Below are positions 25,734 through 34,194 of a stretch of 47,985 nucleotides of DNA, piece by piece; position 1 is the stretch's first letter, and every line of letters begins with the position of its first letter. Under the pieces are notes generated by a model. The model searched no databases. It saw only the letters and a list, made by a program, of their open reading frames with translations, and was not told the origin of the DNA. Origin of the DNA: an uncultured Clostridia bacterium (GTDB lineage Bacteria; Bacillota; Clostridia; TANB77; CAG-508). Position numbers and translations under genes: made by a program. The DNA lies in the NCBI GenBank assembly GCA_934167495.1, contig CAKPKP010000013.1, positions 1 to 47,985 of the forward strand, in the 5' to 3' direction.

Positions 25734-26771
25734 TTAATGTTTTAATATTTTATATGCATAATTAAATATTTGTATATATCTATAAAGTAATTTATATTTT
25801 TGCTTTTTTAAAAGATAAACCGCTATTTTTATTTTGATTTTTATTCCTTTCAAAGATATTGGCAGTTCTTGTATTCTGTTTTCTATTGAATTTAAATAAT
25901 TAAGTAAGTCTTTTTTAGATTTTTCACCTTGGTAGTATCTCATGTAAATTATCAAATAGCTTACAATTATATTTAAATGGACTCCATTAATTACTTTTTC
26001 CCATTCTTTATTATATGTTTTATATTTTTTTGCAACTTCCATAAGATATCTATTTGAGTCTAAAATACCTGTTATATTTTTTAAATATCTTTTTGGTTCT
26101 TTAGTTGCACTATTTTTATTTTGAAAATAATGATAAACCGGTATATTAAGGAAATATATATTATTTATATTCTGAAATAATTCAAAATAAAAAACAAGAT
26201 CCTCCATCATATACAACTCTTTATTAAAATATATTTTGTCTTTTAGTATTTCAGTTCTTATAAATAGTAACATTACTAAATTTGATATTGGTTCGTTCCT
26301 AGATAAAAAATGCATTTCCACTTCATTTTTTATCTGTTCTTTATAAAATAATTTATTTGACAAATTGTATAAATTTTCTATTCTTTCTTGTTCATTATCA
26401 TTTATATAATATCTTCCTCTAATTACTTCTATATTTTGATTTTCTTTCATTACTTCCATATACTTTTCTATAGCATTTTTTTCTAACCAATCATCAGCAT
26501 CAACAAAAGTTATAAACTCGCCATTTGCATTATCTATTCCTACATTTCTTGCAATACTAACCCCTTCATTCTTTTTGTTAATAATTTTTATTCTTGAATC
26601 ACTTGCTGATATTTTGTATAGTATTTTTGATGTTTCATCTGTTGAACCATCATTTACTATAATAATTTCAATATCTTTATATGTTTGATTTAATATAGAA
26701 TTTAAACATCTTTCTATATATTTTTCGCAATTATAAACTGGTATTATTATACTTACTAATTTATTTATCAT
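25734..26771 (-). CDS. Family 2 (GT-A) glycosyltransferase
   Basis: 345 aa. The N-terminal GT2 fold has VSIIIPVYNCEKYIERCLNSILNQTYKDIEIIIVNDGSTDETSKIL, then RNVGIDNANGEFITFVDADDW with the metal-binding DAD. The C-terminal third is basic and may contact the membrane or acceptor. Typical of WcaA/CpsJ-like enzymes in capsule loci. Confidence 0.93.
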   Translation of the reverse strand: MINKLVSIIIPVYNCEKYIERCLNSILNQTYKDIEIIIVNDGSTDETSKILYKISASDSRIKIINKKNEGVSIARNVGIDNANGEFITFVDADDWLEKNAIEKYMEVMKENQNIEVIRGRYYINDNEQERIENLYNLSNKLFYKEQIKNEVEMHFLSRNEPISNLVMLLFIRTEILKDKIYFNKELYMMEDLVFYFELFQNINNIYFLNIPVYHYFQNKNSATKEPKRYLKNITGILDSNRYLMEVAKKYKTYNKEWEKVINGVHLNIIVSYLIIYMRYYQGEKSKKDLLNYLNSIENRIQELPISLKGIKIKIKIAVYLLKKQKYKLLYRYIQIFNYAYKILKH

Positions 26772-26781
26772 ATATTTTCTC

Positions 26782-27972
26782 TTAACTTTCTAAAAATTCA
26801 TTAAATTTATCACTATATTCTTCCTTTGTAAATTTTTTTAAGATTTTTTCATATTCATTGCAAAGTTGATCTTTATCAATTTTTAAATCAATTATTTTTA
26901 GCATTTCTCTACTTAATTCTTCTACTAAATTTTCTCTTTCAACATATATCGCATTTTTCCCCAGTATTTCTGGAATTCCACCACTTTTAGTTACAATCAA
27001 AGGTATTCCCATTGACATTCCTTCTAAAATTATAAGTCCAAATGCTTCATTCCAAATGGAAGGTACAATTTGTGCATTAGCAATTGAATAATATTCTATT
27101 AAATCTGAATGTTCTACCTTTCCTGTAAATATTATACTTCTTTCATCCTCCTTGGAAATTTTATATAATTCTTTAACATATTTATTTTTATTTTTATTTA
27201 TTTCTACTGTTCCACCTACAATTAAAAGTTTCACATTATCATGTATTTCTTTTACTTTTTTATATGCTAAAATTAATTCTTTTACGCCCTTTTCTGGCAT
27301 AATTCTTCCTACATATATATATACAAAATCATTTTCACTTATATTCAACTTTTCTTTTAATTTTTCTTTCTCTATTAGACTTATATCTTTTTTAAAATCA
27401 TCTAGATTAATTCCATTATACAATACTTTAACTTTTTCTTCTTTGGGTGATATTTTTCTTACTTGATTTGCTATAAATTCACTAACACACCATATACTAT
27501 CAGCACTTTCTACTATCTCTTCTTTATTTTCAGTATTTATATTCAAATAATCATTATGTAAATGTAATATCACCTTAGATTTTAAATTTCTTTTAATAAT
27601 AGGAACAAATCTTCCAATATTTTCAACTATTACATAATCATATTTTTCTAATTCATTCCTTATTTTTAAATCATTCAAAACAGAATTTATATATGCATTT
27701 CCATTATACTTATTTAAAACTTTTTCTAAAAATGTATAATATATTCTTTTTAATTTAAATTTAATCTTACTTTTATCAATTATTCTAATTTCAGTATATT
27801 TTAAATCTTTTCTTTCTAAAGAATTTTTACCTTTTTTTATACTATAAAGAGTAATTGAATTTTGATACTTACTTTCGTTTGCAATTAAATAAGTTTCTAT
27901 TAAATTTTCAATTGCTCCCCCTAAATTATTAGTAACAGGATAGAATCCTGATGAAATTATTAATATTTTCAT
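26782..27972 (-). CDS. Family 4 (GT-B) glycosyltransferase
   Basis: 396 aa. The N-terminal domain begins MKILIISSGFYPVTNNLGGAIENLI. The GT4 C-terminal domain includes VYIYVGRIMPEKGVKELILAYKKV, LLIVGG, and PSIWNEAFGLIILEGMSMGIPLIVTKSGGIPEIL with the EX7E-type catalytic/donor site. Operon member between the CDP-glycerol-type transferase and a GT2 gene. Confidence 0.93.
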   Translation of the reverse strand: MKILIISSGFYPVTNNLGGAIENLIETYLIANESKYQNSITLYSIKKGKNSLERKDLKYTEIRIIDKSKIKFKLKRIYYTFLEKVLNKYNGNAYINSVLNDLKIRNELEKYDYVIVENIGRFVPIIKRNLKSKVILHLHNDYLNINTENKEEIVESADSIWCVSEFIANQVRKISPKEEKVKVLYNGINLDDFKKDISLIEKEKLKEKLNISENDFVYIYVGRIMPEKGVKELILAYKKVKEIHDNVKLLIVGGTVEINKNKNKYVKELYKISKEDERSIIFTGKVEHSDLIEYYSIANAQIVPSIWNEAFGLIILEGMSMGIPLIVTKSGGIPEILGKNAIYVERENLVEELSREMLKIIDLKIDKDQLCNEYEKILKKFTKEEYSDKFNEFLES

Positions 27973-27983
27973 ATTTACTCCTA

Positions 27984-29183
27984 CTATATATTTTTTATAG
28001 CTTCATAATTTCTTTTGCAATTTTGATTATCATGTAATTCAAAAAAATTTTCTGATCTTTTAATATATACATCTTCATTTTTAAAATCATTTTTTATATA
28101 TTTATTAATTCTTTCTATAAGTGTATCATAGTCATTTACTACTTCTCCAAATCCATCTCTTTCATAACTAAAATATCCAGTAGCTAAATGTTGCTTGCGG
28201 AATTTTTCTTTGTCAAATTGATAATATATAATTGGTTTCTTCATATATGCAAAATCCATAAACACACTTGAATAATCAGTTATCATTAATGCTGATTCTT
28301 TTAACAAATCTTGTATATCTATATTTGAATTATCTATAATTTTAATATTTTCACTATTTGACTTAAAATACTGTAAAAATTTTTGCATATGAATATGAGG
28401 ATAAAAATAAACTACTAAATTATTACTTTCAATAATTTTCTTAAATTCATTATTATTTAAAAAGCCATTCCAGTATTTATAGTATTCCGTATTTCTAAAA
28501 TCAACTTTTTTTGATAATTTATTAACATCTCTTCCTAACCAATTTCTCCAAGTAGGCATAATAACTATTTGCTTTTTATTTATATGATTATTATATAAAT
28601 TATCAAATCTTGCTAATCCTAAATATTGAACATAATTTTCAGGATAACCAAAATGATTTTTTATATATATATACTCATCTTTTCCTCCACATACAAATAA
28701 TCTAAACTTTGCATTTTTATAATGTACATATGGTAAATCATCTTTTATTACACCATGTTGCAAAAATACTCTCTTATTTTTTAATATTCCATACACCTGT
28801 AATACATAAAAAATTGGAGCAGATGGATTTCCTCCTTTTTGTGTACTTATGTTTTTATCTGCTGCTAAATAATATATCCAATGCTTTAAACTTGAAAACT
28901 GTATTATATTACCATATTTTTCAATTTTTTTATAATCTAAACATCTTTTATTTATGGCATAATAACACATATCATTTGGATGTTCTTCTCTTATATACTT
29001 GAACAGATGATAACCATTATCTCTAGCAGTATCGCTAGTTTCACATATCAACCACAATTCTCTATTTTTAATTTTATTAATTATACGAAATACCATTGCA
29101 GGTATTATTGCTAATATTAAAAAGATTATTCCTAATACATCCTTTAATTTTACATATTTTATATTATTAATTATTTTTTTCAT
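27984..29183 (-). CDS. CDP-glycerol glycerophosphotransferase family protein (TagB/TagF-like)
   Basis: 399 aa. An N-terminal hydrophobic helix (DVLGIIFLILAIIPAMVFRII) is followed by the family's landmarks: ICETSDTARDNGYHLFKYI, RVFLQHGVIKDDLPY, FGYPENYVQYLGLARFDNL, IVIMPTWRNWLG, FYPHIHMQKFL and SALMITDYSSVFMDFAYMKKPIIYYQFD. These enzymes transfer glycerol- or ribitol-phosphate from CDP-activated donors, so the polymer may be teichoic-acid-like or carry polyol phosphate. No CDP-glycerol synthase gene is in the window. Confidence 0.92.
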   Translation of the reverse strand: MKKIINNIKYVKLKDVLGIIFLILAIIPAMVFRIINKIKNRELWLICETSDTARDNGYHLFKYIREEHPNDMCYYAINKRCLDYKKIEKYGNIIQFSSLKHWIYYLAADKNISTQKGGNPSAPIFYVLQVYGILKNKRVFLQHGVIKDDLPYVHYKNAKFRLFVCGGKDEYIYIKNHFGYPENYVQYLGLARFDNLYNNHINKKQIVIMPTWRNWLGRDVNKLSKKVDFRNTEYYKYWNGFLNNNEFKKIIESNNLVVYFYPHIHMQKFLQYFKSNSENIKIIDNSNIDIQDLLKESALMITDYSSVFMDFAYMKKPIIYYQFDKEKFRKQHLATGYFSYERDGFGEVVNDYDTLIERINKYIKNDFKNEDVYIKRSENFFELHDNQNCKRNYEAIKNI

Positions 29184-29189
29184 ATTTCA

Positions 29190-30236
29190 CTACCTTTTAT
29201 TTTTCATTTTATTAAATAAATCCGGACATTTTTCTTTAACAATATTAAAGATTTTTCCCATCAACATTGTTAATAATATTAAATTATATTTGTATGGTAT
29301 AAGCATAATCTTTATTTTTTTACTTTTGGGAATCATATAATTTAAACATTCTCTAGTAACTTCATTTTTTATTATTGATTCTATATATTTATACTTTTCT
29401 TTAAAATTTTTCTTACAATCTTTTATAAAAACATTTTGTACGCATCCAAAAGTTCTTTCAATATATCTTCTTGATGAAAATTCAATATAATCTTCTTTTT
29501 TTATTCCCATTTCTTCAAAGTATCTATTAAATTCACTATATTCCTTTAATCTAATTTCAAATATATCTGAATTATATTTATTAGTTGCAGCTCCTTTTCG
29601 TTCTCTTATATAATGATAATAACATTTTCTTATATTATAAACTCTATTTACATACTTAAAATATTCTTTATTAAATTCTATATCTTCACCAAAATATTGA
29701 TTTTTAAATTTTATATTATTATCTTCTATTATTGATTTCAAATAAATTTTGTTCCATATATTATACAACATCGAATGATCCCACAAATTAATAAAATCAT
29801 CCAAAAATCTTTCTCTAGTTTCATATAATTTTTCATCGTAAAAAATTTCTGTTGATTCTTTAATAGTTTCTGAAAAAAAACCCACATTTACTAAATCAAG
29901 ATTCTTATATTTTTTTAAAACTTTCATAACTTCTTCTATATAATCTTTTTCAACATAATCATCCGCATCAATAAAAGTTATGTATTTTCCAGAAACTTTA
30001 CTCAACCCAACATTTCGTGTATCTGATACACCTGTATTTTTTTTATGAATTGCAATGATTCTCGAATCTTTTATGGCATATTCATCTATAATTTTTGAAC
30101 TTCTATCAGTTGATCCATCATCAATTAAAATAATTTCTATATCGTAATATGTTTGATTAATTAAAGAATTTATTGACTTTTCTAAAAAATTTTCAACATT
30201 ATATATTGGAACTATAATAGAAACTTTATTTTCCAT
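29190..30236 (-). CDS. Family 2 (GT-A) glycosyltransferase, first gene of the polysaccharide operon
   Basis: 348 aa. GT2 core: KVSIIVPIYNVENFLEKSINSLINQTYYDIEIILIDDGSTDRSSKII...RNVGLSKVSGKYITFIDADDYVEKDYIEE, with DAD for metal-sugar binding. It has AAGGAG before the ATG and lies directly behind a consensus sigma-A promoter. No membrane helix. Confidence 0.93.
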   Translation of the reverse strand: MENKVSIIVPIYNVENFLEKSINSLINQTYYDIEIILIDDGSTDRSSKIIDEYAIKDSRIIAIHKKNTGVSDTRNVGLSKVSGKYITFIDADDYVEKDYIEEVMKVLKKYKNLDLVNVGFFSETIKESTEIFYDEKLYETRERFLDDFINLWDHSMLYNIWNKIYLKSIIEDNNIKFKNQYFGEDIEFNKEYFKYVNRVYNIRKCYYHYIRERKGAATNKYNSDIFEIRLKEYSEFNRYFEEMGIKKEDYIEFSSRRYIERTFGCVQNVFIKDCKKNFKEKYKYIESIIKNEVTRECLNYMIPKSKKIKIMLIPYKYNLILLTMLMGKIFNIVKEKCPDLFNKMKNKR

Positions 30237-30273
30237 TACATACTCCTTATAAAATACATTTTTTGCAATCTAT

Positions 30274-30302
30274 ATTATATCATTTTCTATTGTTTATGTC
30301 AA
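30274..30302 (-). promoter_or_regulatory. Sigma-A promoter of the polysaccharide operon
   Basis: Minus-strand TTGACA (30297-30302), 17 bp, TATAAT (30274-30279): a perfect consensus, 37 bp upstream of the first ATG. No operator-like repeat is visible around it. Confidence 0.85.
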
Positions 30303-30390
30303 TTATTGTAAACCTTCAACCTCTTATATTTTCTATTATTTTATCCGAACCTTTATATATTAAATCTAAAAATCAAACATATGTTAATAG

Positions 30391-30475
30391 AAAAAAAGAT
30401 TAGATTTATAGATTCCCTTTTTATCAAACAAATTGTCTAATAATTTTGGTTCACCTCATAAATCTAACCTTTTTT
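30391..30475 (-). terminator. Large terminator-like structure downstream of sigG
   Basis: AAAAAAGATTAGATTTAT (about 30392) can pair with ATAAATCTAACCTTTTTT (about 30457) over 16 of 18 positions around a loop of about 48 nt. On the minus strand it ends in a T7 run. Confidence 0.55.
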
Positions 30476-30477
30476 CA

Positions 30478-31251
30478 TTATTTATATAATCTCTTTATAT
30501 GTTCTATTGCCGACTTTTCTATTCTTGAAACTTGAGCTTGAGATATGCCTATTTCTTCAGCAACTTCCATTTGAGTTCTACCTGAAAAAAATCTCTTGTC
30601 AATTATCATTTTTTCTTTGTCATTTAATTTCTTCATTGCCTCTGCTATTGTTATACTCTCTGTCCAAAATTCATCTGTATTTTTAGTATCTTTTACTTGG
30701 TCCATTACATATATACTATCTGCTCCATCATTATATACAGGCTCTTGCAAAGACATTGGATCTTGTATTGCATCCAAACTAACTACTACTTCTTCTTTTT
30801 CCACCCCGACTTCTTTTGCAATTTCTTCTATTGTTGGTTCTTTTCCTGTTTCTTTTAATAACTTTTCCTTTGCTTGTAATGCTTTATAAGCTAAATCTCT
30901 AATAGATCTACTTACTCTAACCATGTTATTATCTCTTAAATATCTTCTTATTTCTCCTATAATCATTGGTACTGCATATGTTGAAAATTGAACATTTAAT
31001 GTTACATCAAAATTGTCAATTGCTTTTATTAATCCTACACACCCTACTTGAAATAAATCATCTGCATTTTCGCCTCTTCCTGAAAACCTTTGAATTACAC
31101 TTAGTACTAATCTTAAGTTTCCTTGTATTAATTCTTCTCTTGCTGTTTCATCTCCGTTTTTTATTCTAATAAATAATTCGTCTTTTTCTTTATTTGTTAG
31201 CACTGGTAATTTAGCAGTATTTACACCACATATTTCAACCTTGTTAATCAA
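30478..31251 (-). CDS. sigG: Sporulation sigma factor SigG (forespore)
   Basis: Late forespore sigma factor. 257 aa, near-identical in layout to Bacillus SigG: N-terminal EICGVNTAKLPVLTNKE (the anti-sigma-interacting start typical of SigG), region 2 (NLRLVLSVIQRFSGRGENADDLFQVGCVGLIKAIDNFD...FSTYAVPMIIGEIRRYLRDNN) and region 4 (RTQMEVAEEIGISQAQVSRIEKSAIEHIKRL). The start codon is TTG at 31251, 8 nt after AGGAGG. Upstream is a sigma-F/G-type promoter. It normally follows sigE directly; here a 3 kb accessory island separates them. Confidence 0.97.
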   Translation of the reverse strand: MINKVEICGVNTAKLPVLTNKEKDELFIRIKNGDETAREELIQGNLRLVLSVIQRFSGRGENADDLFQVGCVGLIKAIDNFDVTLNVQFSTYAVPMIIGEIRRYLRDNNMVRVSRSIRDLAYKALQAKEKLLKETGKEPTIEEIAKEVGVEKEEVVVSLDAIQDPMSLQEPVYNDGADSIYVMDQVKDTKNTDEFWTESITIAEAMKKLNDKEKMIIDKRFFSGRTQMEVAEEIGISQAQVSRIEKSAIEHIKRLYK

Positions 31252-31284
31252 ATAAAAAACCTCCTTTGGAAATACTTTAATTAC

Positions 31285-31313
31285 ATTATTTCCTAAAAGT
31301 TTAGGTTTTATAC
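31285..31313 (-). promoter_or_regulatory. Sigma-F/sigma-G-type promoter of sigG
   Basis: Minus-strand GTATA (31309-31313), 15-bp spacer, GGAAATAAT (31285-31293). It fits the forespore consensus GYATA-N15-GGHNANNHT at every defined position and lies 34 bp upstream of the start codon. Confidence 0.75.
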
Positions 31314-31356
31314 TTTTTATTTAATATCAATACTAACACATATTTTATGGTTTTAT

Positions 31357-31403
31357 TTGACATTTTACGTAAACTGTGTTAATATATTTTTATACGAAAG
31401 TAT
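31357..31403 (+). promoter_or_regulatory. Sigma-A promoter and start-site hairpin of the 105-aa gene
   Basis: TTGACA (31357-31362), 17 bp, TAATAT (31380-31385). The inverted repeat ATAC-GAAA-GTAT (31392-31403) begins 7 nt past the -10, at the predicted transcript start, with a GNRA-type loop. Confidence 0.7.
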
Positions 31404-31492
31404 GCTTTTAAACTTCATTTGAGGTTTTAAACAAAAGAATTATTGAGTAGCTAAAATATCCACCACGAGACGCAGAACTGGAGGCAGTTTTT

Positions 31493-31810
31493 ATGAAGAG
31501 CTTAATTGAATTATTTGAGAAAAAGGAAGATAAAGAACTTAGACGTTTTCTCACTAACGCATATCTCGACGACATATCTACAATTGATTTTGTCAATGTT
31601 TTTAGGAAGGAGCTTTCTTTTTCCGAAAAAAACATTAACGCAGTAAAGGCTACTTTAAGAGAGTTTATCTTAACTCACAAGGAAGAACTTATCAAATTCG
31701 GGCAAAAACGACTTGCTCGTTTTGAAGGAAACTTCAAAGAGATGGTTGACGAACCTTCCGGTGGCAGATCCACTCGTTTTGCTTGGACTGTTCCAACCGA
31801 ATTAATCTAA
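31493..31810 (+). CDS. Unknown 105-aa protein of the sigE-sigG island
   Basis: 105 aa, hydrophilic and mainly helical, no signal or membrane segment. The C-terminus is different in character (DEPSGGRSTRFAWTVPTELI). The start has CTGGAGG. G+C content and codon choice are higher than in sigG and sigE, like the other two island genes and the HIT gene at 17017. It has its own promoter, an unusually long 5' UTR of about 100 nt, and its own terminator. I recognise no family. Confidence 0.75.
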   Translation: MKSLIELFEKKEDKELRRFLTNAYLDDISTIDFVNVFRKELSFSEKNINAVKATLREFILTHKEELIKFGQKRLARFEGNFKEMVDEPSGGRSTRFAWTVPTELI

Positions 31811-31836
31811 ACAATATAAAACTCAATAATTCTCAT

Positions 31837-31869
31837 CTCACTCTTTTTCTTGAAAGGGTGAGTTTTTTT
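31837..31869 (+). terminator. Intrinsic terminator of the 105-aa gene
   Basis: Stem CTCACTCTTT/AAAGGGTGAG (31837-31846 with 31853-31862, one G-U pair), followed by T7. Confidence 0.9.
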
Positions 31870-31897
31870 GGAAAATAATCTATTTACTTTATAAACA

Positions 31898-32046
31898 GAA
31901 CAATAGTGGGCTGATTAAATTTTTTTACGTTTTAAATTGTAGCGTTCAGCCCACGTTTAATTGTTCGTGTGCGAAATTTGCATATAGCAAATTTCTGTAC
32001 AAAATATTTATCTAATAGGAATTTCAGAGAAATTTTCTATTAGATA
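31898..32046 (+). repeat. Three-hairpin dispersed repeat, class A copy (best preserved)
   Basis: Hairpin 1: GAACAAT...GTGGGCTGA pairs with TCAGCCCAC...ATTGTTC. Hairpin 2: GAAATTTGC-ATATA-GCAAATTTC. Hairpin 3: TATCTAATAGGAATTTC pairs with GAAATTTTCTATTAGATA. It fills the gap between the convergent 105-aa gene and the 421-aa gene. Confidence 0.88.
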
Positions 32047-32049
32047 TTA

Positions 32050-32082
32050 GAAAAAGCTGAAGCATTTGCTCCAGCTCTTTTT
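32050..32082 (-). terminator. Intrinsic terminator of the 421-aa gene
   Basis: AGCTG-A-AGCA/TGCT-C-CAGCT stem (32055-32076), followed on the minus strand by T5. Confidence 0.85.
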
Positions 32083-32097
32083 CACTCACCTCTTATT

Positions 32098-33354
32098 TCA
32101 TAAACATGATTTTAAATAAAGTACTTCTCCTTCTGAAAGATTACTTTCCTCATTACTTAAAAACTCTTTTATTGAATTTTTAGCAGTAATTCTAGAAAGA
32201 ATTTCGCCTCTTTCTTCCGGAGTTTCAGGATAAGACATAACACCTTTTTTAACTAAGCTTACTAATGTATACTCTAAAAGAGCATAACTCAGTGTTATTG
32301 GTGCTTCAATCCATCCACGCCTTTCAAATCTTTTTTCTTCCTCGGAATCAAAAGCCTTTTCATCAGTTTCTATCTCAGCCAAAGCCTCATTTTTCAACTG
32401 ATTGTATCTCTGCTCAATTTCGTTCCTGTCTCTTTCAAGTTTGAAGAAACTTTCCGGAAGTTTTTCCATGTAGTCTTCGAAAGACTTTTCGAGTTCTTCC
32501 TCTTTGAGCTCTGGATGCTCTGCTTCATACTTTTGAAAAAGCTCGTCGATTCGATTATTTAAATCAGCCTCTTCAATTTCCGCCAGATGAATTTCATCTT
32601 CATAACTTTTCTTGAGCTCAAGCAGTTTAGACATATCAACTTCTTTCCGATATCTTTCTAACGCTTTTCTAACTATTTCTGCTTCTTCTTCATTTCGGAA
32701 ATTTTCGTCAATTCCAACCTTTCTAAGAATGCTTATTTCGTTAGAAAAAGCTTCAACTGTATTTTTCAGTTTTTCTATGACACCTATGCCTTTTATCTCG
32801 TGAAGAAAAGCATAGTTCATAAAAATTGTCTGCTCATGCATAAGTTTTAAATTTATACATGTACGTGGAACCCGAAAATTCCTTAATCCCATCACCTGTT
32901 TGAACAAGTAATTAAACTCCTTAGTTATATTTGGAACACTCAAACCTCCTACAATTGTTTGTATTTCTCTCAGTTTTTCAAGCATTTTGTCTATTTGCTT
33001 ATAAAAATATTTTTCTGATTCGTTTATAACTGTATCTGCAGTTTTTGAATCTACTACCCGAGAAAGTTCCTCAAAAGCTTCCCAATTACTCATACTGTTT
33101 AACCAAGTGCTAAATGCGTATAACGAATTGGAAGTTGGCAGAATCTCATTCTCATTTTGATTAACAACTTCCATTAGAATTAAGCTGGCAATTTCTTCTT
33201 TTCTCTCAGTTGTAATAGCTCCGATTTCGCATGCAAAATTTAAAATCTGCATGTATAAAATAAGAAATTCCTTATCTTCCTTGGTAACAAACTCCTGGGA
33301 ATTGAAATTTTCCTTAAGTACTTCCTGTTTGGAAATAAGACTAGTATTCATCAT
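32098..33354 (-). CDS. Unknown 418-aa coiled-coil-rich protein of the sigE-sigG island
   Basis: 418 aa from the ATG at 33354, which has AGGAGGAT 6 nt upstream; the frame extends to 33417 without a ribosome binding site. The N-terminal 200 residues are helical and moderately hydrophobic (FLILYMQILNFACEIGAI). Residues about 240-350 are strongly charged and predicted coiled coil (ELKKSYEDEIHLAEIEEADLNNRIDELFQKYE). The last 60 residues are less charged (APITLSYALLEYTLVSLVKKGVM). No signal peptide. G+C-richer than the core genes. Divergent from the gene at 33574, sharing a 220-bp intergenic region with a promoter for each. No family recognised. Confidence 0.78.
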   Translation of the reverse strand: MMNTSLISKQEVLKENFNSQEFVTKEDKEFLILYMQILNFACEIGAITTERKEEIASLILMEVVNQNENEILPTSNSLYAFSTWLNSMSNWEAFEELSRVVDSKTADTVINESEKYFYKQIDKMLEKLREIQTIVGGLSVPNITKEFNYLFKQVMGLRNFRVPRTCINLKLMHEQTIFMNYAFLHEIKGIGVIEKLKNTVEAFSNEISILRKVGIDENFRNEEEAEIVRKALERYRKEVDMSKLLELKKSYEDEIHLAEIEEADLNNRIDELFQKYEAEHPELKEEELEKSFEDYMEKLPESFFKLERDRNEIEQRYNQLKNEALAEIETDEKAFDSEEEKRFERRGWIEAPITLSYALLEYTLVSLVKKGVMSYPETPEERGEILSRITAKNSIKEFLSNEESNLSEGEVLYLKSCL

Positions 33355-33429
33355 AAAAAAATCCTCCTGTATTCTCCTCTTATTGTAAATATGATTACTA
33401 TATATATAAATATGCATACAGCATAGTAT

Positions 33430-33465
33430 ATATATTTTACCATTTTTTATGTATTATGTCAATTA
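33430..33465 (-). promoter_or_regulatory. Sigma-A promoter of the 418-aa gene
   Basis: On the minus strand TTGACA, 17 bp, TAAAAT lie in the interval 33434-33463. Just past the -10 a weak ATAC-TATGCT-GTAT inverted repeat is seen. Confidence 0.75.
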
Positions 33466-33478
33466 TACATAATATCGT

Positions 33479-33528
33479 TTGACTTTATTTTCCATATATG
33501 CTATAATATATGGTATAGTCTTTGACTA
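33479..33528 (+). promoter_or_regulatory. Sigma-A promoter plus start-site palindrome, 199-aa gene
   Basis: TTGACT (33479-33484), 17 bp, TATAAT (33502-33507). TAGTC-TTT-GACTA (33516-33528) begins 9 nt past the -10, in the same relative place and with the same flanks as in front of the HIT gene 16.5 kb away. Confidence 0.85.
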
Positions 33529-33573
33529 TTTTATATATAAAACAAATTGTCATCTTATAGGAGGAAAGCGCGT

Positions 33574-34173
33574 ATGCTTAATCTTATGGTACCCAGCAAG
33601 ATTTCAAATGTTCTACTTCAGGGCGTTTCAAAATATCCAGACATTGCTTGTTTTCAAATCACTCCAAGTGAATTTTTCTTTCACAGTGATTCTACTCGCT
33701 CTGCTGGATCATTTGTCTGCAAACTTGTAAACTCTGAAGAAGTTGAGTTAGGCTTTGCTGACATAATGGATTTCCCTGAATCAGGTACAACAATTGTATC
33801 ATCTATCCTTGGAAATATTTTGGATAATGATACACCAGTAAATTCTGGAGACAAATTTGGTTTTACCAAATATAAATGTAACCAGGAATTACTGGAAGAG
33901 GTATGCCAATCAGATCCAGATATTATTTCTGATTTGATTGAAATTTTTGAAAGTCATGAGAATATTGAACCAAATAATGTTCTTGCGACAATCAAAACTT
34001 TAAAAACATCATACCCAATCGACGCAATCATAAGGACATTTAAAGAGTTATCAGACAAAGAGTTATTCTCCATCGTTCGGGATTCTAACCCCATAGGTTA
34101 TTATCATGATAATTTCGATGAGATGACAGACTTCATGGACGATTTTTCAGACGGTAATATTTTACCAGAATAA
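33574..34173 (+). CDS. Unknown 199-aa acidic protein of the sigE-sigG island
   Basis: 199 aa; the ATG at 33574 has TAGGAGGAAA upstream, while a TTG at 33547 lies in the leader. Acidic, Asp/Ser/Ile-rich, mixed alpha/beta, no signal peptide or membrane segment. Segments such as DPDIISDLIEIFESHENIEP and the Asp-rich C-terminus (DNFDEMTDFMDDFSDGNILPE) suggest a soluble interaction protein. G+C-richer than sigE next to it. It has its own promoter with the TAGTC/GACTA palindrome and its own terminator. No family recognised. Confidence 0.78.
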   Translation: MLNLMVPSKISNVLLQGVSKYPDIACFQITPSEFFFHSDSTRSAGSFVCKLVNSEEVELGFADIMDFPESGTTIVSSILGNILDNDTPVNSGDKFGFTKYKCNQELLEEVCQSDPDIISDLIEIFESHENIEPNNVLATIKTLKTSYPIDAIIRTFKELSDKELFSIVRDSNPIGYYHDNFDEMTDFMDDFSDGNILPE

Positions 34174-34194
34174 AGAATAATCGTTCTAACACAA

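Noticed and set aside
30391..30475. T-box or other leader RNA downstream of sigG
   Set aside because: The structure is a long A/T-closed stem downstream of a stop codon and ends in a T-run, so a terminator is the simpler reading. No gene follows within 90 bp before the next promoter.
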